From an uncultured Eubacteriales bacterium (GTDB taxonomy: Bacteria; Bacillota_A; Clostridia; Christensenellales; Aristaeellaceae): a DNA stretch of 15,440 nucleotides. The translations under genes were made by a program, and so were the position numbers. Below, in pieces: positions 1 through 6,859 of this stretch. The stretch's first letter is position 1, and each line of letters opens with the position of its first letter. The notes under the pieces are model-generated. The model ran no database searches. It saw nothing but the letters and a program-made list of their open reading frames with translations, and had not been told where the DNA came from. Location: positions 1 to 15,440 of the forward strand of contig CACYNZ010000042.1 of NCBI GenBank assembly GCA_902775835.1, in the 5' to 3' direction.

Positions 1-527
1 TTGCCACTGACCAGGGTCTTGTCAACAACCTGATCAAGAACTTGGGCGGAGGTGTGGACGGCAATCACAACTGGTACAGAGACACGAATTTCTGGATGTA
101 CTTCCTGGTCTTCCTGAATGTATGGAAGGGCATGGGGTACAACATGGTGGTGTACATGGCCAGCATCAGCGGCATTGATGCGGAACTGTATGAAGCTGCG
201 CTGATTGACGGTGCCAGCAAATCCCAGCAGGTCCGCTATATCACCCTGCCGCTTCTGCGCCCTGTCATTTCCATCATGTTCATCATGGCTGTGGGCAACA
301 TTTTCCGCAGCGATTTCGGTCTGTTCTATCAGGCGACCCGGAACTCCGGTGCTCTGACCAGCGTAACACAGACCATTGACGTGTATGTGTATAAAGCCCT
401 GCTTGAGCAGTCGAACGTGAATCTTTCCTCCGCTGCCGCTTTCCTGCAGTCTGTGGTCGGCTGTATCACGATTGTGCTGGCCAATATAATTGTTAAGAAA
501 GTGGATCCGGAAGCGGGACTGTTCTGA
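1..527 (+). CDS. ABC sugar transporter permease, LplB/UgpA-like (5' end outside window)
   Basis: Inner-membrane permease of a carbohydrate (CUT1-type) ABC importer. The reading frame is open from base 3 to the TGA at 525-527, giving 174 residues, so the N-terminal part lies upstream of the window. The visible part contains the permease EAA loop (YEAALIDGAS, then ITLPLL about ten residues later), which in this family contacts the ATPase. It is flanked by hydrophobic segments, and the protein ends in a short tail (KKVDPEAGLF). The TTG at base 42 is an internal codon, not the real start, because the frame continues to the left edge. The next permease follows after 28 bases, which implies one transcript. 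LplB-like is a family-level call; the substrate cannot be read from the permease. Confidence 0.9.
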   Translation, partial: ATDQGLVNNLIKNLGGGVDGNHNWYRDTNFWMYFLVFLNVWKGMGYNMVVYMASISGIDAELYEAALIDGASKSQQVRYITLPLLRPVISIMFIMAVGNIFRSDFGLFYQATRNSGALTSVTQTIDVYVYKALLEQSNVNLSSAAAFLQSVVGCITIVLANIIVKKVDPEAGLF

Positions 528-555
528 GAAAAGACAGAGAAAGGAGAGATGAAAC

Positions 556-1473
556 ATGGCAAAAAAGAACAATGGCGTGCTGAAATATACACGTGTCAAA
601 CCAATTACTAATTTCTGGATCAGCCTGTTGTTTATCATTCTGGCACTTATGTGTCTGATGCCTGCCCTGCTTGTGCTGATCGTATCCTTCTCTTCTGAGG
701 CTTCGATCCGCATCAAGGGTTACAGCTATATACCCAACCAGTTCAGTCTTGCTGCCTATGCCTATCTGGCCAAGCAGACCGGATATATCGGAAGGGCATT
801 CCTGAACTCCATCGGCATTACCATCGTGGGTACAGTGCTCGGTCTGATCACCACGTCCACCATGGGATTCGCCCTGAGCCGTCCCAATTACCGCCTGCGC
901 AAGTTCTTCACCTGGTTCATTTTCATTCCCATGCTTTTCAGCGGCGGTCTTGTGGCAAGCTACATGATCAATGCGCACGTGCTTGGTCTGAAGGATACCT
1001 ACTGGGCCATGATTCTTCCCATATGCTGTTCCAGTTTCTACTGCATCATCATGCGTACCTTCTTCCAGACCTCCGTGCCGGATGCCGTGATTGAATCGGC
1101 CAAGATCGACGGTGCCCGGATGATCCGCATTTTCGTGCAGATCGTTCTGCCGATTTCCCTGCCGGCCATTGCCACCATTGGACTGTTCCTGACCTTTGCC
1201 TACTGGAACGACTGGATGATGGCCAAGTACTATATTTCCGGCAACAAGCATGACCTGTTCCCGCTTCAGTATGTGCTGATTTCCCTGGAAGAGAATATTT
1301 CCTTCCTGACAAGAAATTCCCAGAACATGACTGCAGGAACAGCCACCAATGTGCCCTCGGAGACCGTGCGTATGGCCATGGTTGTCATTTCCGTGGTGCC
1401 CATTGCCTGCTCCTATCCCTTCTTCCAGAAGTATTTCGTCTCCGGTCTTACCATCGGCGCTGTGAAGGGCTGA
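556..1473 (+). CDS. ABC sugar transporter permease, LplC/YtcP-like
   Basis: Second membrane permease (305 aa) of the same importer, expected to pair with the preceding one. The start is fixed by AAGGAGAG at 541-548, seven bases before the ATG. About six hydrophobic segments are visible (near residues 20-45, 84-106, 118-138, 149-171, 200-218 and 271-291). The EAA loop is at residues 180-199 (ESAKIDGARM followed by VLP). The C-terminus GLTIGAVKG is typical of the LplC/YtcP group, and the length is normal for the family. No ATPase gene is present here. In CUT1 systems a shared MsmK-type ATPase encoded elsewhere often serves, which is an inference for this locus. Confidence 0.93.
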   Translation: MAKKNNGVLKYTRVKPITNFWISLLFIILALMCLMPALLVLIVSFSSEASIRIKGYSYIPNQFSLAAYAYLAKQTGYIGRAFLNSIGITIVGTVLGLITTSTMGFALSRPNYRLRKFFTWFIFIPMLFSGGLVASYMINAHVLGLKDTYWAMILPICCSSFYCIIMRTFFQTSVPDAVIESAKIDGARMIRIFVQIVLPISLPAIATIGLFLTFAYWNDWMMAKYYISGNKHDLFPLQYVLISLEENISFLTRNSQNMTAGTATNVPSETVRMAMVVISVVPIACSYPFFQKYFVSGLTIGAVKG

Positions 1474-1475
1474 TC

Positions 1476-1497
1476 ACTCTTTGGGGGAGTTTTTATT
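1476..1497 (+). terminator. Weak intrinsic terminator or attenuator after the second permease
   Basis: Three bases after the permease stop, ACTCTT (1476-1481) can pair with GGGAGT (1485-1490), with two G-U pairs and a very short loop, followed by TTTTATT. The stem is weak, so partial termination is more likely than a full stop. It sits just before the candidate promoter of the solute-binding protein gene. Confidence 0.4.
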
Positions 1498-1505
1498 CAG
1501 ATACA

Positions 1506-1534
1506 TTGACGTTTTGGCATAGATATGGTAAGAT
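1506..1534 (+). promoter_or_regulatory. Candidate sigma-A promoter for the solute-binding protein gene
   Basis: TTGACG (1506-1511) and TAAGAT (1529-1534) are separated by 17 bases, matching the vegetative consensus at 5/6 and 4/6 positions. Transcription would start near 1541, leaving a leader of about 67 bases. A separate promoter would let the binding protein be made in excess over the permeases, as is common for ABC importers. There is no experimental support. Confidence 0.5.
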
Positions 1535-1560
1535 TCTGCCATCACAAAAAAAGGTTACTA

Positions 1561-1577
1561 CAGCGCGACATGCGCTG
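1561..1577 (+). other. Leader hairpin upstream of the solute-binding protein gene
   Basis: A perfect 6-bp inverted repeat, CAGCGC (1561-1566) and GCGCTG (1572-1577), with a 5-base loop, lies in the predicted leader 13 bases before the strong ribosome site at 1591-1598. It has no U-tract, so it is not a terminator. It could protect the 5' end of the mRNA or be an operator; the function is unknown. Confidence 0.4.
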
Positions 1578-1607
1578 CGTAATAAAATATAAGGAGGTTT
1601 CTGAATT

Positions 1608-3158
1608 ATGAAGAAACTGGTTTCTCTTCTCGTGGCTCTGACCATGCTGATGGGTCTCGTTTCCTTCACAGCCGTCGCTTCTGCTGATGACTATGTGAAA
1701 CTGACCTGGGTACAGGGCAACAGCCCCGCTCCCATTGACAATGCCATGGTTCTGGAAGAACTGAACAAGATCACCCGCGAGCGTCTGGGCGTTGAAATCG
1801 AAATCGTTTACATGTCCAGCGACGAAGTCGGCACCTCCATCGCTTCCGGTGAAGTGTACGACATGTACTTCACCTGCTCCTGGTACAATGAGTTCAACAA
1901 GAACGTCTCCGACGGCATCTTCGCGAACCTGTACGAAGGCGGCAGAAACCGCATCAAGGAATGGGCTCCCAAACTGTGGGAATCCATGCCTGAATTCATC
2001 TGGGATCTGGCCTGCTCCTCCGGTGAAAACATCGAAGACGGCCTGTATGCCATCCCTGTCTACAAGGACATCGCTCCTGAGAACTTCATCGTGTATGACG
2101 CTCAGGTTGCCAAGGATGCCGGCATTGAAATCCCCGCTGCGATCAGCAGCTGGGACGAGCTGACCCCCTATCTGGAAGCTCTGAAGAAGGCCATGGAAGC
2201 GAACCCTGAACTGGGCCAGTATCCTGTGAACATCGGCGGCGCTCCTGCCGGCGTTGAGTCCTCCTTCGACTTCATCAGCCGCACTCCTCTGATCGGCGTT
2301 GTGTTCGGCGACGACAAGGTTGTGTCCGTATTTGATGACGAAGTGATCATGGATCGCTATCGCACCATGCACAAGTGGTATCAGGCCGGTCTGGTCAATC
2401 CTGATGCCCCCACCCTCACCGAAAATGCCATCAGCAGCAAGCTGCATCACATCAGCTTCGTGCAGGCCTGGGATGACTATGATTACACTCCTTCCCGTGG
2501 TTTCTGGGTAAAGATGACCCGTTATGCTGGTCCCTTCGTGAACACCGACGGTGTCCAGGGCGCCATGAACGCTTTCTCCGTGACCCTGCTTGATGACGAA
2601 GCCAAGTTCGAGAAGGCTGTCCAGTTCCAGGAACTGGTCAACACCGACAAGGAAGTCCGCGATATTCTGGCCTATGGTGTGCCCGGATATCACTTCAACT
2701 ATCGTGACGTGACCGACGAGAACGGCAACGTTCTGGGTCAGTGCGTGGTCCGCACCGAAGTCGGCCGCAGCAACTACACTCCCTGGAGATTCTCTCAGGC
2801 CAACTACGCCATCAACTCCATCGAAGCCAGCGAAGCCATGCTGGACGGCACCTTCCCGGCTCCCGTCCTGGATCAGTGGGATCATTACTTTGCCGCCGTG
2901 GCAGATGCCCCTGTTTCCAAGATCAGCGGCTTCACCTTCGACTATCAGAATCCTATCGATTTCAGCCAGCAGTATGCTGAAATCAGCACCATCAAGGAAG
3001 AGTACATGAAGAACATCCAGTGCGGCGTTGTCGATCCTGACGATCCCGAGAACGGTGTTCCCGCCATGCGCGCCAAGATGGAAGCTGCCGGCCTGAATGA
3101 CATCATTGCTGAAGCACAGCGTCAGCTGGATGCATTCCTCGCCAACAAGGCTGAATAA
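1608..3158 (+). CDS. Extracellular sugar-binding protein, LplA-like, with non-lipoprotein signal peptide
   Basis: Substrate-binding component (516 aa) of the ABC importer, expected outside the membrane, where it captures an oligosaccharide and delivers it to the two permeases. The start is set by AAGGAGGT at 1591-1598, nine bases before the ATG. Residues 1-26 form a signal peptide: MKK, a hydrophobic core, then an AVASA site with likely signal peptidase I cleavage after A26. No cysteine is present, so the lipobox expected of a Gram-positive binding protein is missing. The mature part reads as a periplasmic-binding-type-2 fold. The C-terminal segment (AGLNDIIAEAQRQLDAFL) resembles the DUF3502 end of LplA-type proteins. 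The gene is flanked by its own candidate promoter and a strong terminator. The ligand is unknown; neighbouring glycosidases suggest a fucose and GlcNAc containing glycan. Confidence 0.9.
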   Translation: MKKLVSLLVALTMLMGLVSFTAVASADDYVKLTWVQGNSPAPIDNAMVLEELNKITRERLGVEIEIVYMSSDEVGTSIASGEVYDMYFTCSWYNEFNKNVSDGIFANLYEGGRNRIKEWAPKLWESMPEFIWDLACSSGENIEDGLYAIPVYKDIAPENFIVYDAQVAKDAGIEIPAAISSWDELTPYLEALKKAMEANPELGQYPVNIGGAPAGVESSFDFISRTPLIGVVFGDDKVVSVFDDEVIMDRYRTMHKWYQAGLVNPDAPTLTENAISSKLHHISFVQAWDDYDYTPSRGFWVKMTRYAGPFVNTDGVQGAMNAFSVTLLDDEAKFEKAVQFQELVNTDKEVRDILAYGVPGYHFNYRDVTDENGNVLGQCVVRTEVGRSNYTPWRFSQANYAINSIEASEAMLDGTFPAPVLDQWDHYFAAVADAPVSKISGFTFDYQNPIDFSQQYAEISTIKEEYMKNIQCGVVDPDDPENGVPAMRAKMEAAGLNDIIAEAQRQLDAFLANKAE

Positions 3159-3176
3159 TATCGGACGGTAATTCAG

Positions 3177-3210
3177 GGGTTTCCGGCTTTGCCGGAAACC
3201 CTTTTCTTCT
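3177..3210 (+). terminator. Strong intrinsic terminator after the solute-binding protein gene
   Basis: GGGTTTCCGGC (3177-3187) pairs perfectly over 11 bp with GCCGGAAACCC (3191-3201), followed by TTTTCTTCT. It starts 18 bases after the binding protein stop. The following gene begins 30 bases later, and I see no convincing promoter for it between, so read-through probably supplies part of its expression. Confidence 0.88.
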
Positions 3211-3239
3211 GAAAACAAGTCGGATGAAAGGATACGGAT

Positions 3240-5246
3240 ATGGCAAAAGCACTTCAGTACCGGGGCTTTATGCTGGATGTTGCCCGGCATTTCATGCCTC
3301 TTGAGAATATCAAGGCACTGGCCGCCGCCGCGGGACACTGCGGGATCAACCGGCTGCACCTGCATCTCACGGAGGATCAGGGATGGCGGCTGGAAATCCG
3401 GAGGTATCCGAAACTGACCGAAGTAGGCTCGAAACGCGGGTATTCCACATTCGGTGGTGTATCGCCATGGAAAAACAATAACGGGTTCTATACACAGCAG
3501 GAAATCCGGGAGCTGGTGGCGTTCTGCCGGGAGCATGGCGTGGAGATCATACCGGAAGTGGATCTGCCCGGGCACGCCAGTGCGCTGCTGGCGGCATATC
3601 CGGAAGTCGGATGCCAGCGCAGGATATACAGGCGGCAGGACAGTCAGGTGCTGGAATCCGGCTATTCGTATCAGGTGGAAACCGGAGCCGGCATCTATCA
3701 GAACCTGGTATGCGCCGGGCGGGAAAGCACGCTGGATTTTCTGCGCAATGTCTTTGATGAGATCATGGAGCTGTTTCCTTTTCCCATGATTCATCTGGGC
3801 GGAGATGAAGCGCTGAAGCTGCACTGGCGCCGCTGCCCGCTGTGTCAGCAGCGGATGAAGGCAGAAGGCCTGGAGTCCGAGGACGCACTGCAGCGCTGGC
3901 TTACCCTGGAGATCGGCCGGTATCTGCACGAGCATGGCCGGGAAGTGATCGTCTGGAATGATGTGCTGGCGGGCGGCATGCTGCCGGATTATTTCATTGT
4001 CCAGCAGTGGCTTGGACAGGAAGAGCGGACCCGGAAGTTCATGGCTCAGGGAGGACGCGTGATCCAGTCTGACAACCGGCTGTTCTATCTCAACCGCCCC
4101 TATGGCAGCATAGACCTGCATTCCATCTGGTCTGCGCCTCAGATACCGGATTACGCGGTGGGAGAGGAAGAGGGGCTGCTCGGCGTGGAATGCCCAGTAT
4201 GGTCGGAGCGCATTACGGACGGCAGGCGGGCGGAATATCTTCTGTTCCCGCGCCTGATCGGACATGCGCTGAAGGCCGGAGGGGAAACAGATCTGGACTG
4301 GGACACATTCCTTGCAAGGGTCGCAAAGCTGGAAGATGAAGTCGAAGCTGACGGCATTGAAGGGGCGCCCCGTGCGCAGTGGCATATGACGCCTGAAGAC
4401 GCGCGCCGGGAAGTGGCAGAGTCAAGGAAGTTTGTGGACACGGAAGAGTTCCAGCAGGTGATCCGGCGGGAAAACCGCTGCACGCGCACCGACCGTGCGG
4501 AACGGCTTATGCAGGCCATCGGCATGCCGGAAGCTTTCATGATCCGTGTGGGCGACAGCATGTTCTGCGAATCTCAGGCAGCCTATGAAGAGGACGACGG
4601 AGCGGCAGAGCTTGGCCGTCATCTGAAGGAAGCGCTGATCAACCGTGAAGAGGGAGCGTGGAAGAATCTGCCGGAAACGGTGTGGCTGGATACCATGAAA
4701 TGCTTCACGCGTTTTGTAAAAGAGCATGGCGTATCCTATGGATGGTACGGGTTTGACCGCGGATTCTGGACCGTCCGCCAGGTGCAGGCCAGGCTCTTCC
4801 GGCTGGGTGAACTGGAGTATGAACTGCTCGAAACAGAGGGCAGGCGCGTGATCAGCATTCATATACCGTCGGATGCGCGTCTTGAGGCAGATAAGCTCAA
4901 CGATTCTGTGGAAAAGGCGCATCAGTTCCTGCATGAGTATTTCTCCGGCTGGGCGGATGCGGCGTTTGAATGCGAATCCTGGCTTCTGTCGCCCAAGCTC
5001 CGCACGATCCTCCGCGAAAATGCGCGCATTGTGCATTTCCAGAATGCTTTCGATCTGGAACATGTGGACCGCAATGACCGCGGTGCGGTGGAGTGGGTGT
5101 TCCAGCTGTCCGGGCGTCAGGCGGCGAATGCGGATATTGCTTCTCTGCCGGAAAAAACCATGCTGCAGCGCGGAGTCAAGAACCTGCTGATGCAGGGAAG
5201 CGCCCCAGGCAGTGCACGGGGACGGCTCGCGAGAAAATTTGAATAA
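3240..5246 (+). CDS. GH20 beta-N-acetylhexosaminidase fused to a GNAT-like acyltransferase region
   Basis: A 668-aa, apparently cytoplasmic protein with no signal peptide. The start is supported by AAAGGA at 3227-3232. Residues about 5-350 are a GH20 catalytic barrel, which removes terminal beta-linked GlcNAc or GalNAc by substrate-assisted catalysis. Visible motifs are RGFMLDVARHF, LHLTEDQGWRLEI, IIPEVDLPGHAS and HLGGDE with the catalytic pair D189-E190, then VWNDVLAGG and GVECPVWSERI. The usual N-terminal GH20b domain is absent. Residues about 400-655 are not GH20. They match my recollection of the two-part acyltransferase fold (NAT_N plus GNAT_C): LFRLGELEYEL, a H541-I-P543 motif, C578-ESWLL-583, and IVHFQNAFDL followed by a late VEWVFQ strand. 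The frame is continuous, so this is a real fusion. An acetyl or acyl transfer acting on the released amino sugar is only an inference. GH20 assignment is very sure, the C-terminal family moderately sure. Confidence 0.9.
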   Translation: MAKALQYRGFMLDVARHFMPLENIKALAAAAGHCGINRLHLHLTEDQGWRLEIRRYPKLTEVGSKRGYSTFGGVSPWKNNNGFYTQQEIRELVAFCREHGVEIIPEVDLPGHASALLAAYPEVGCQRRIYRRQDSQVLESGYSYQVETGAGIYQNLVCAGRESTLDFLRNVFDEIMELFPFPMIHLGGDEALKLHWRRCPLCQQRMKAEGLESEDALQRWLTLEIGRYLHEHGREVIVWNDVLAGGMLPDYFIVQQWLGQEERTRKFMAQGGRVIQSDNRLFYLNRPYGSIDLHSIWSAPQIPDYAVGEEEGLLGVECPVWSERITDGRRAEYLLFPRLIGHALKAGGETDLDWDTFLARVAKLEDEVEADGIEGAPRAQWHMTPEDARREVAESRKFVDTEEFQQVIRRENRCTRTDRAERLMQAIGMPEAFMIRVGDSMFCESQAAYEEDDGAAELGRHLKEALINREEGAWKNLPETVWLDTMKCFTRFVKEHGVSYGWYGFDRGFWTVRQVQARLFRLGELEYELLETEGRRVISIHIPSDARLEADKLNDSVEKAHQFLHEYFSGWADAAFECESWLLSPKLRTILRENARIVHFQNAFDLEHVDRNDRGAVEWVFQLSGRQAANADIASLPEKTMLQRGVKNLLMQGSAPGSARGRLARKFE

Positions 5247-5248
5247 TG

Positions 5249-5290
5249 AAAAAGTCTCCGGACTCCTTCGGGAATCCGGAGACTTTGGTC
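5249..5290. terminator. Bidirectional terminator between convergent GH20 and GH29 genes
   Basis: AAAGTCTCCGGA (5251-5262) pairs over 12 bp with TCCGGAGACTTT (5275-5286). The inner part TCC-TTCG-GGA can extend the stem past one mismatch and closes on a stable UUCG tetraloop. The A-run at 5249-5253 becomes a U-run for - strand transcripts, so the structure is a better terminator for the fucosidase gene than for the GH20 gene, whose trailing T-tract (CTTTGGTCTTT) is weaker. Confidence 0.85.
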
Positions 5291-5303
5291 TTTATGCGAT
5301 TGA

Positions 5304-6677
5304 TCAGGCACCGGCGGGGTTCAGACGGAGCACCAGTGCTTCCGGGCAGGTGCCGCGCAGACGCTCAGGCAGAATCACACGGGTCCGGCTGCCGTCCGGT
5401 ATGGTTTCCAGGTGCGCCGGAATGCCGGGAATCTCGGCGGTCTGCACATCCGGGAAGGGCAGGCTGACCGCTTCGGGGAGAAGTCGGTTTTCGGGCAGAC
5501 GCCACAGCGCATAGCGCGCAGCGGCAGAGCGGGTGAAGGACCATTCTCCTTCAAAGTAGGGTGGCAGAGCGCGGGTGCTGAAAATGGCCTCACCATATTC
5601 CTTCAGCCAGCTGCCCAGTTCCAGCGCACGCTCCCTGGCGCGCAGCGGCAGACGGCCATCCGGCTGGGCACCGATATTCAGTGCCAGATTGCCGCCTTTT
5701 CCTACGATATCAATGAGCAGATGGATCAGTTCGCGGCGGGATTTCAGTTCGTCCTCATAGCTGAAGGCGAAAGGATGACCGATGGTCACGCAGCTCTCCC
5801 AGGGCACAGGAATGAAATGATCCGGCACCTGCTGTTCGGGCGTGATATAGTTTTCGGTTTCACCGCCCACAGTCCTGTCCGCCACCAGGAGTCCGGGATT
5901 TTTCTCGCGCAGGCGGTGGATCAGGTCCATCAGATGGATATCCTGATGATTCTGGGGCTTCACCTGACCGCCGTCCAGCCAGAGAATATCAATGGGTCCG
6001 AGATCTTCTGCGATTTCGGTCATCTGTTTCCAGGTAAAGTCAATGAACTGGTTCCACAGTTCCGGCCTGAGCCTGGGATCGTACGTGGGATTGCGCCAGT
6101 GCGCAATGGGCAGGTCACAGTCCGGAGCCCAGTAGTAAGGGCAGTGCCAGTCAGGCTTGGAAAAATACGGTGCAATGGCAATGCCGTGACTGCGGAAGGC
6201 ATCGAAGAGGTGCTTGGCAATATTGGCATACTTGTGGGTGTGGAAGGGGCAGGAGGGATCCGTGACCTTGTAGGAGGTCATTTTGGTATCCCACATGCAG
6301 AAGCCGTCATGATGCTTGGTGGTGAAGATGAAATACCGGAATCCCACATCATCGGCAAACTGCGCCCACTCTTCCGGCTGAAAGCGCAGCGGATTGAAGG
6401 AGCGGTTCAGGTCTGTATACTGCTGGCGGAAGAGTTCATCGTCCTCTTCCCAGTCATATCCCTTCCGGGACCAGGGCGCGTCCTCTCTGGAGAGCGGCCA
6501 GGATTCGGTAATGCCGAGCTGGGAATAGATTCCCCAGTGTACCATGAAGCCAAGCTTCTGATCCTGGAACCATTCCAGGCGCTCCCGCACTGCGGGCTCT
6601 TTGGGCCATACATAATCCGTATCAGAGGAGTGATTGACAATATCCCCGCGCAGGGCGTCCTCGGAAAACTCTGACAT
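5304..6677 (-). CDS. GH29 alpha-L-fucosidase, cytoplasmic
   Basis: Retaining exo-alpha-L-fucosidase (457 aa) that would release L-fucose from imported fucosylated glycans. GH29 motifs occur in order: FMVHWGIYSQLG near residue 45, IFTTKHHDGFCMWDTK near residue 120, then DILWLDGG with D235 as the probable catalytic nucleophile. PWESCVTIG and GKGGNLALNIGAQPDGRL follow, and the last ~90 residues form a beta-rich tail. No signal peptide is visible. An ATG two codons upstream (6683) exists, but GGAGG at 6685-6689 is one base from it and seven bases from the ATG at 6677, so 6677 is the better start. The gene is divergent from the GH3 gene and convergent with the GH20 gene. The linkage preferred (alpha-1,2, 1,3, 1,4 or 1,6) cannot be told from sequence. 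Confidence 0.93.
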   Translation of the reverse strand: MSEFSEDALRGDIVNHSSDTDYVWPKEPAVRERLEWFQDQKLGFMVHWGIYSQLGITESWPLSREDAPWSRKGYDWEEDDELFRQQYTDLNRSFNPLRFQPEEWAQFADDVGFRYFIFTTKHHDGFCMWDTKMTSYKVTDPSCPFHTHKYANIAKHLFDAFRSHGIAIAPYFSKPDWHCPYYWAPDCDLPIAHWRNPTYDPRLRPELWNQFIDFTWKQMTEIAEDLGPIDILWLDGGQVKPQNHQDIHLMDLIHRLREKNPGLLVADRTVGGETENYITPEQQVPDHFIPVPWESCVTIGHPFAFSYEDELKSRRELIHLLIDIVGKGGNLALNIGAQPDGRLPLRARERALELGSWLKEYGEAIFSTRALPPYFEGEWSFTRSAAARYALWRLPENRLLPEAVSLPFPDVQTAEIPGIPAHLETIPDGSRTRVILPERLRGTCPEALVLRLNPAGA

Positions 6678-6683
6678 GTGCAT

Positions 6684-6690
6684 TCCTCCA
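6684..6690 (-). promoter_or_regulatory. Ribosome binding site that decides the fucosidase start
   Basis: On the - strand this reads TGGAGGA. It is too close (one base) to the ATG at 6683 and ideally placed (seven bases) for the ATG at 6677, so the protein should begin MSEFSED. Confidence 0.75.
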
Positions 6691-6706
6691 TTTCCTGCAG
6701 CTGTAC

Positions 6707-6724
6707 GGCAGAACGGGCTCTGCC
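6707..6724. repeat. Inverted repeat in the fucosidase leader, candidate operator
   Basis: GGCAGA (6707-6712) and TCTGCC (6719-6724) form a perfect 6-bp inverted repeat with a 6-base spacer. It lies just downstream of the predicted - strand transcription start near 6730. Such a placement suits a repressor operator or a leader hairpin; no U-tract follows, so it is not a terminator. Confidence 0.45.
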
Positions 6725-6736
6725 ATCAACAGAATG

Positions 6737-6765
6737 ATTGTATCTGCATGGGCGGGGAATGTAAA
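6737..6765 (-). promoter_or_regulatory. Promoter for the GH29 fucosidase gene
   Basis: On the - strand TTTACA (6765-6760) and TACAAT (6742-6737) are separated by exactly 17 bases. Each hexamer matches the vegetative consensus at 5/6 positions. Transcription should begin near 6730, giving a leader of about 53 bases. Confidence 0.75.
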
Positions 6766-6791
6766 GCGGAAACTGTGCAGCGCATGGCGGT

Positions 6792-6820
6792 TTGACAGAC
6801 AGACGGGTTTCCGGTAGCAT
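6792..6820 (+). promoter_or_regulatory. Promoter for the GH3 gene
   Basis: Perfect TTGACA (6792-6797), 17-base spacer, then TAGCAT (6815-6820, 4/6). Transcription should start near 6827, about 33 bases before the GH3 ATG. The two divergent promoters are 26 bases apart (-35 to -35), close enough for one regulator to act on both. Confidence 0.7.
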
Positions 6821-6859
6821 TCAGGAAAAGCGACAAACCATGAAAGGGGCATAAGGCAC

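Noticed and set aside
1542..4385. A 947-codon open frame on the - strand opposite the binding-protein and GH20 genes
   Set aside because: It is in exact codon register with both + strand genes, so it stays open simply because they rarely use TTA, CTA and TCA. It crosses the terminator, has no protein-like motifs, and its opposite strand encodes clear families.
6760..6773. A cre-like (CcpA) sequence beginning TGTAAAGCGG at the fucosidase -35
   Set aside because: It has the central bases out of register by one and lacks the matching right arm, so it is a poor fit to the cre consensus.
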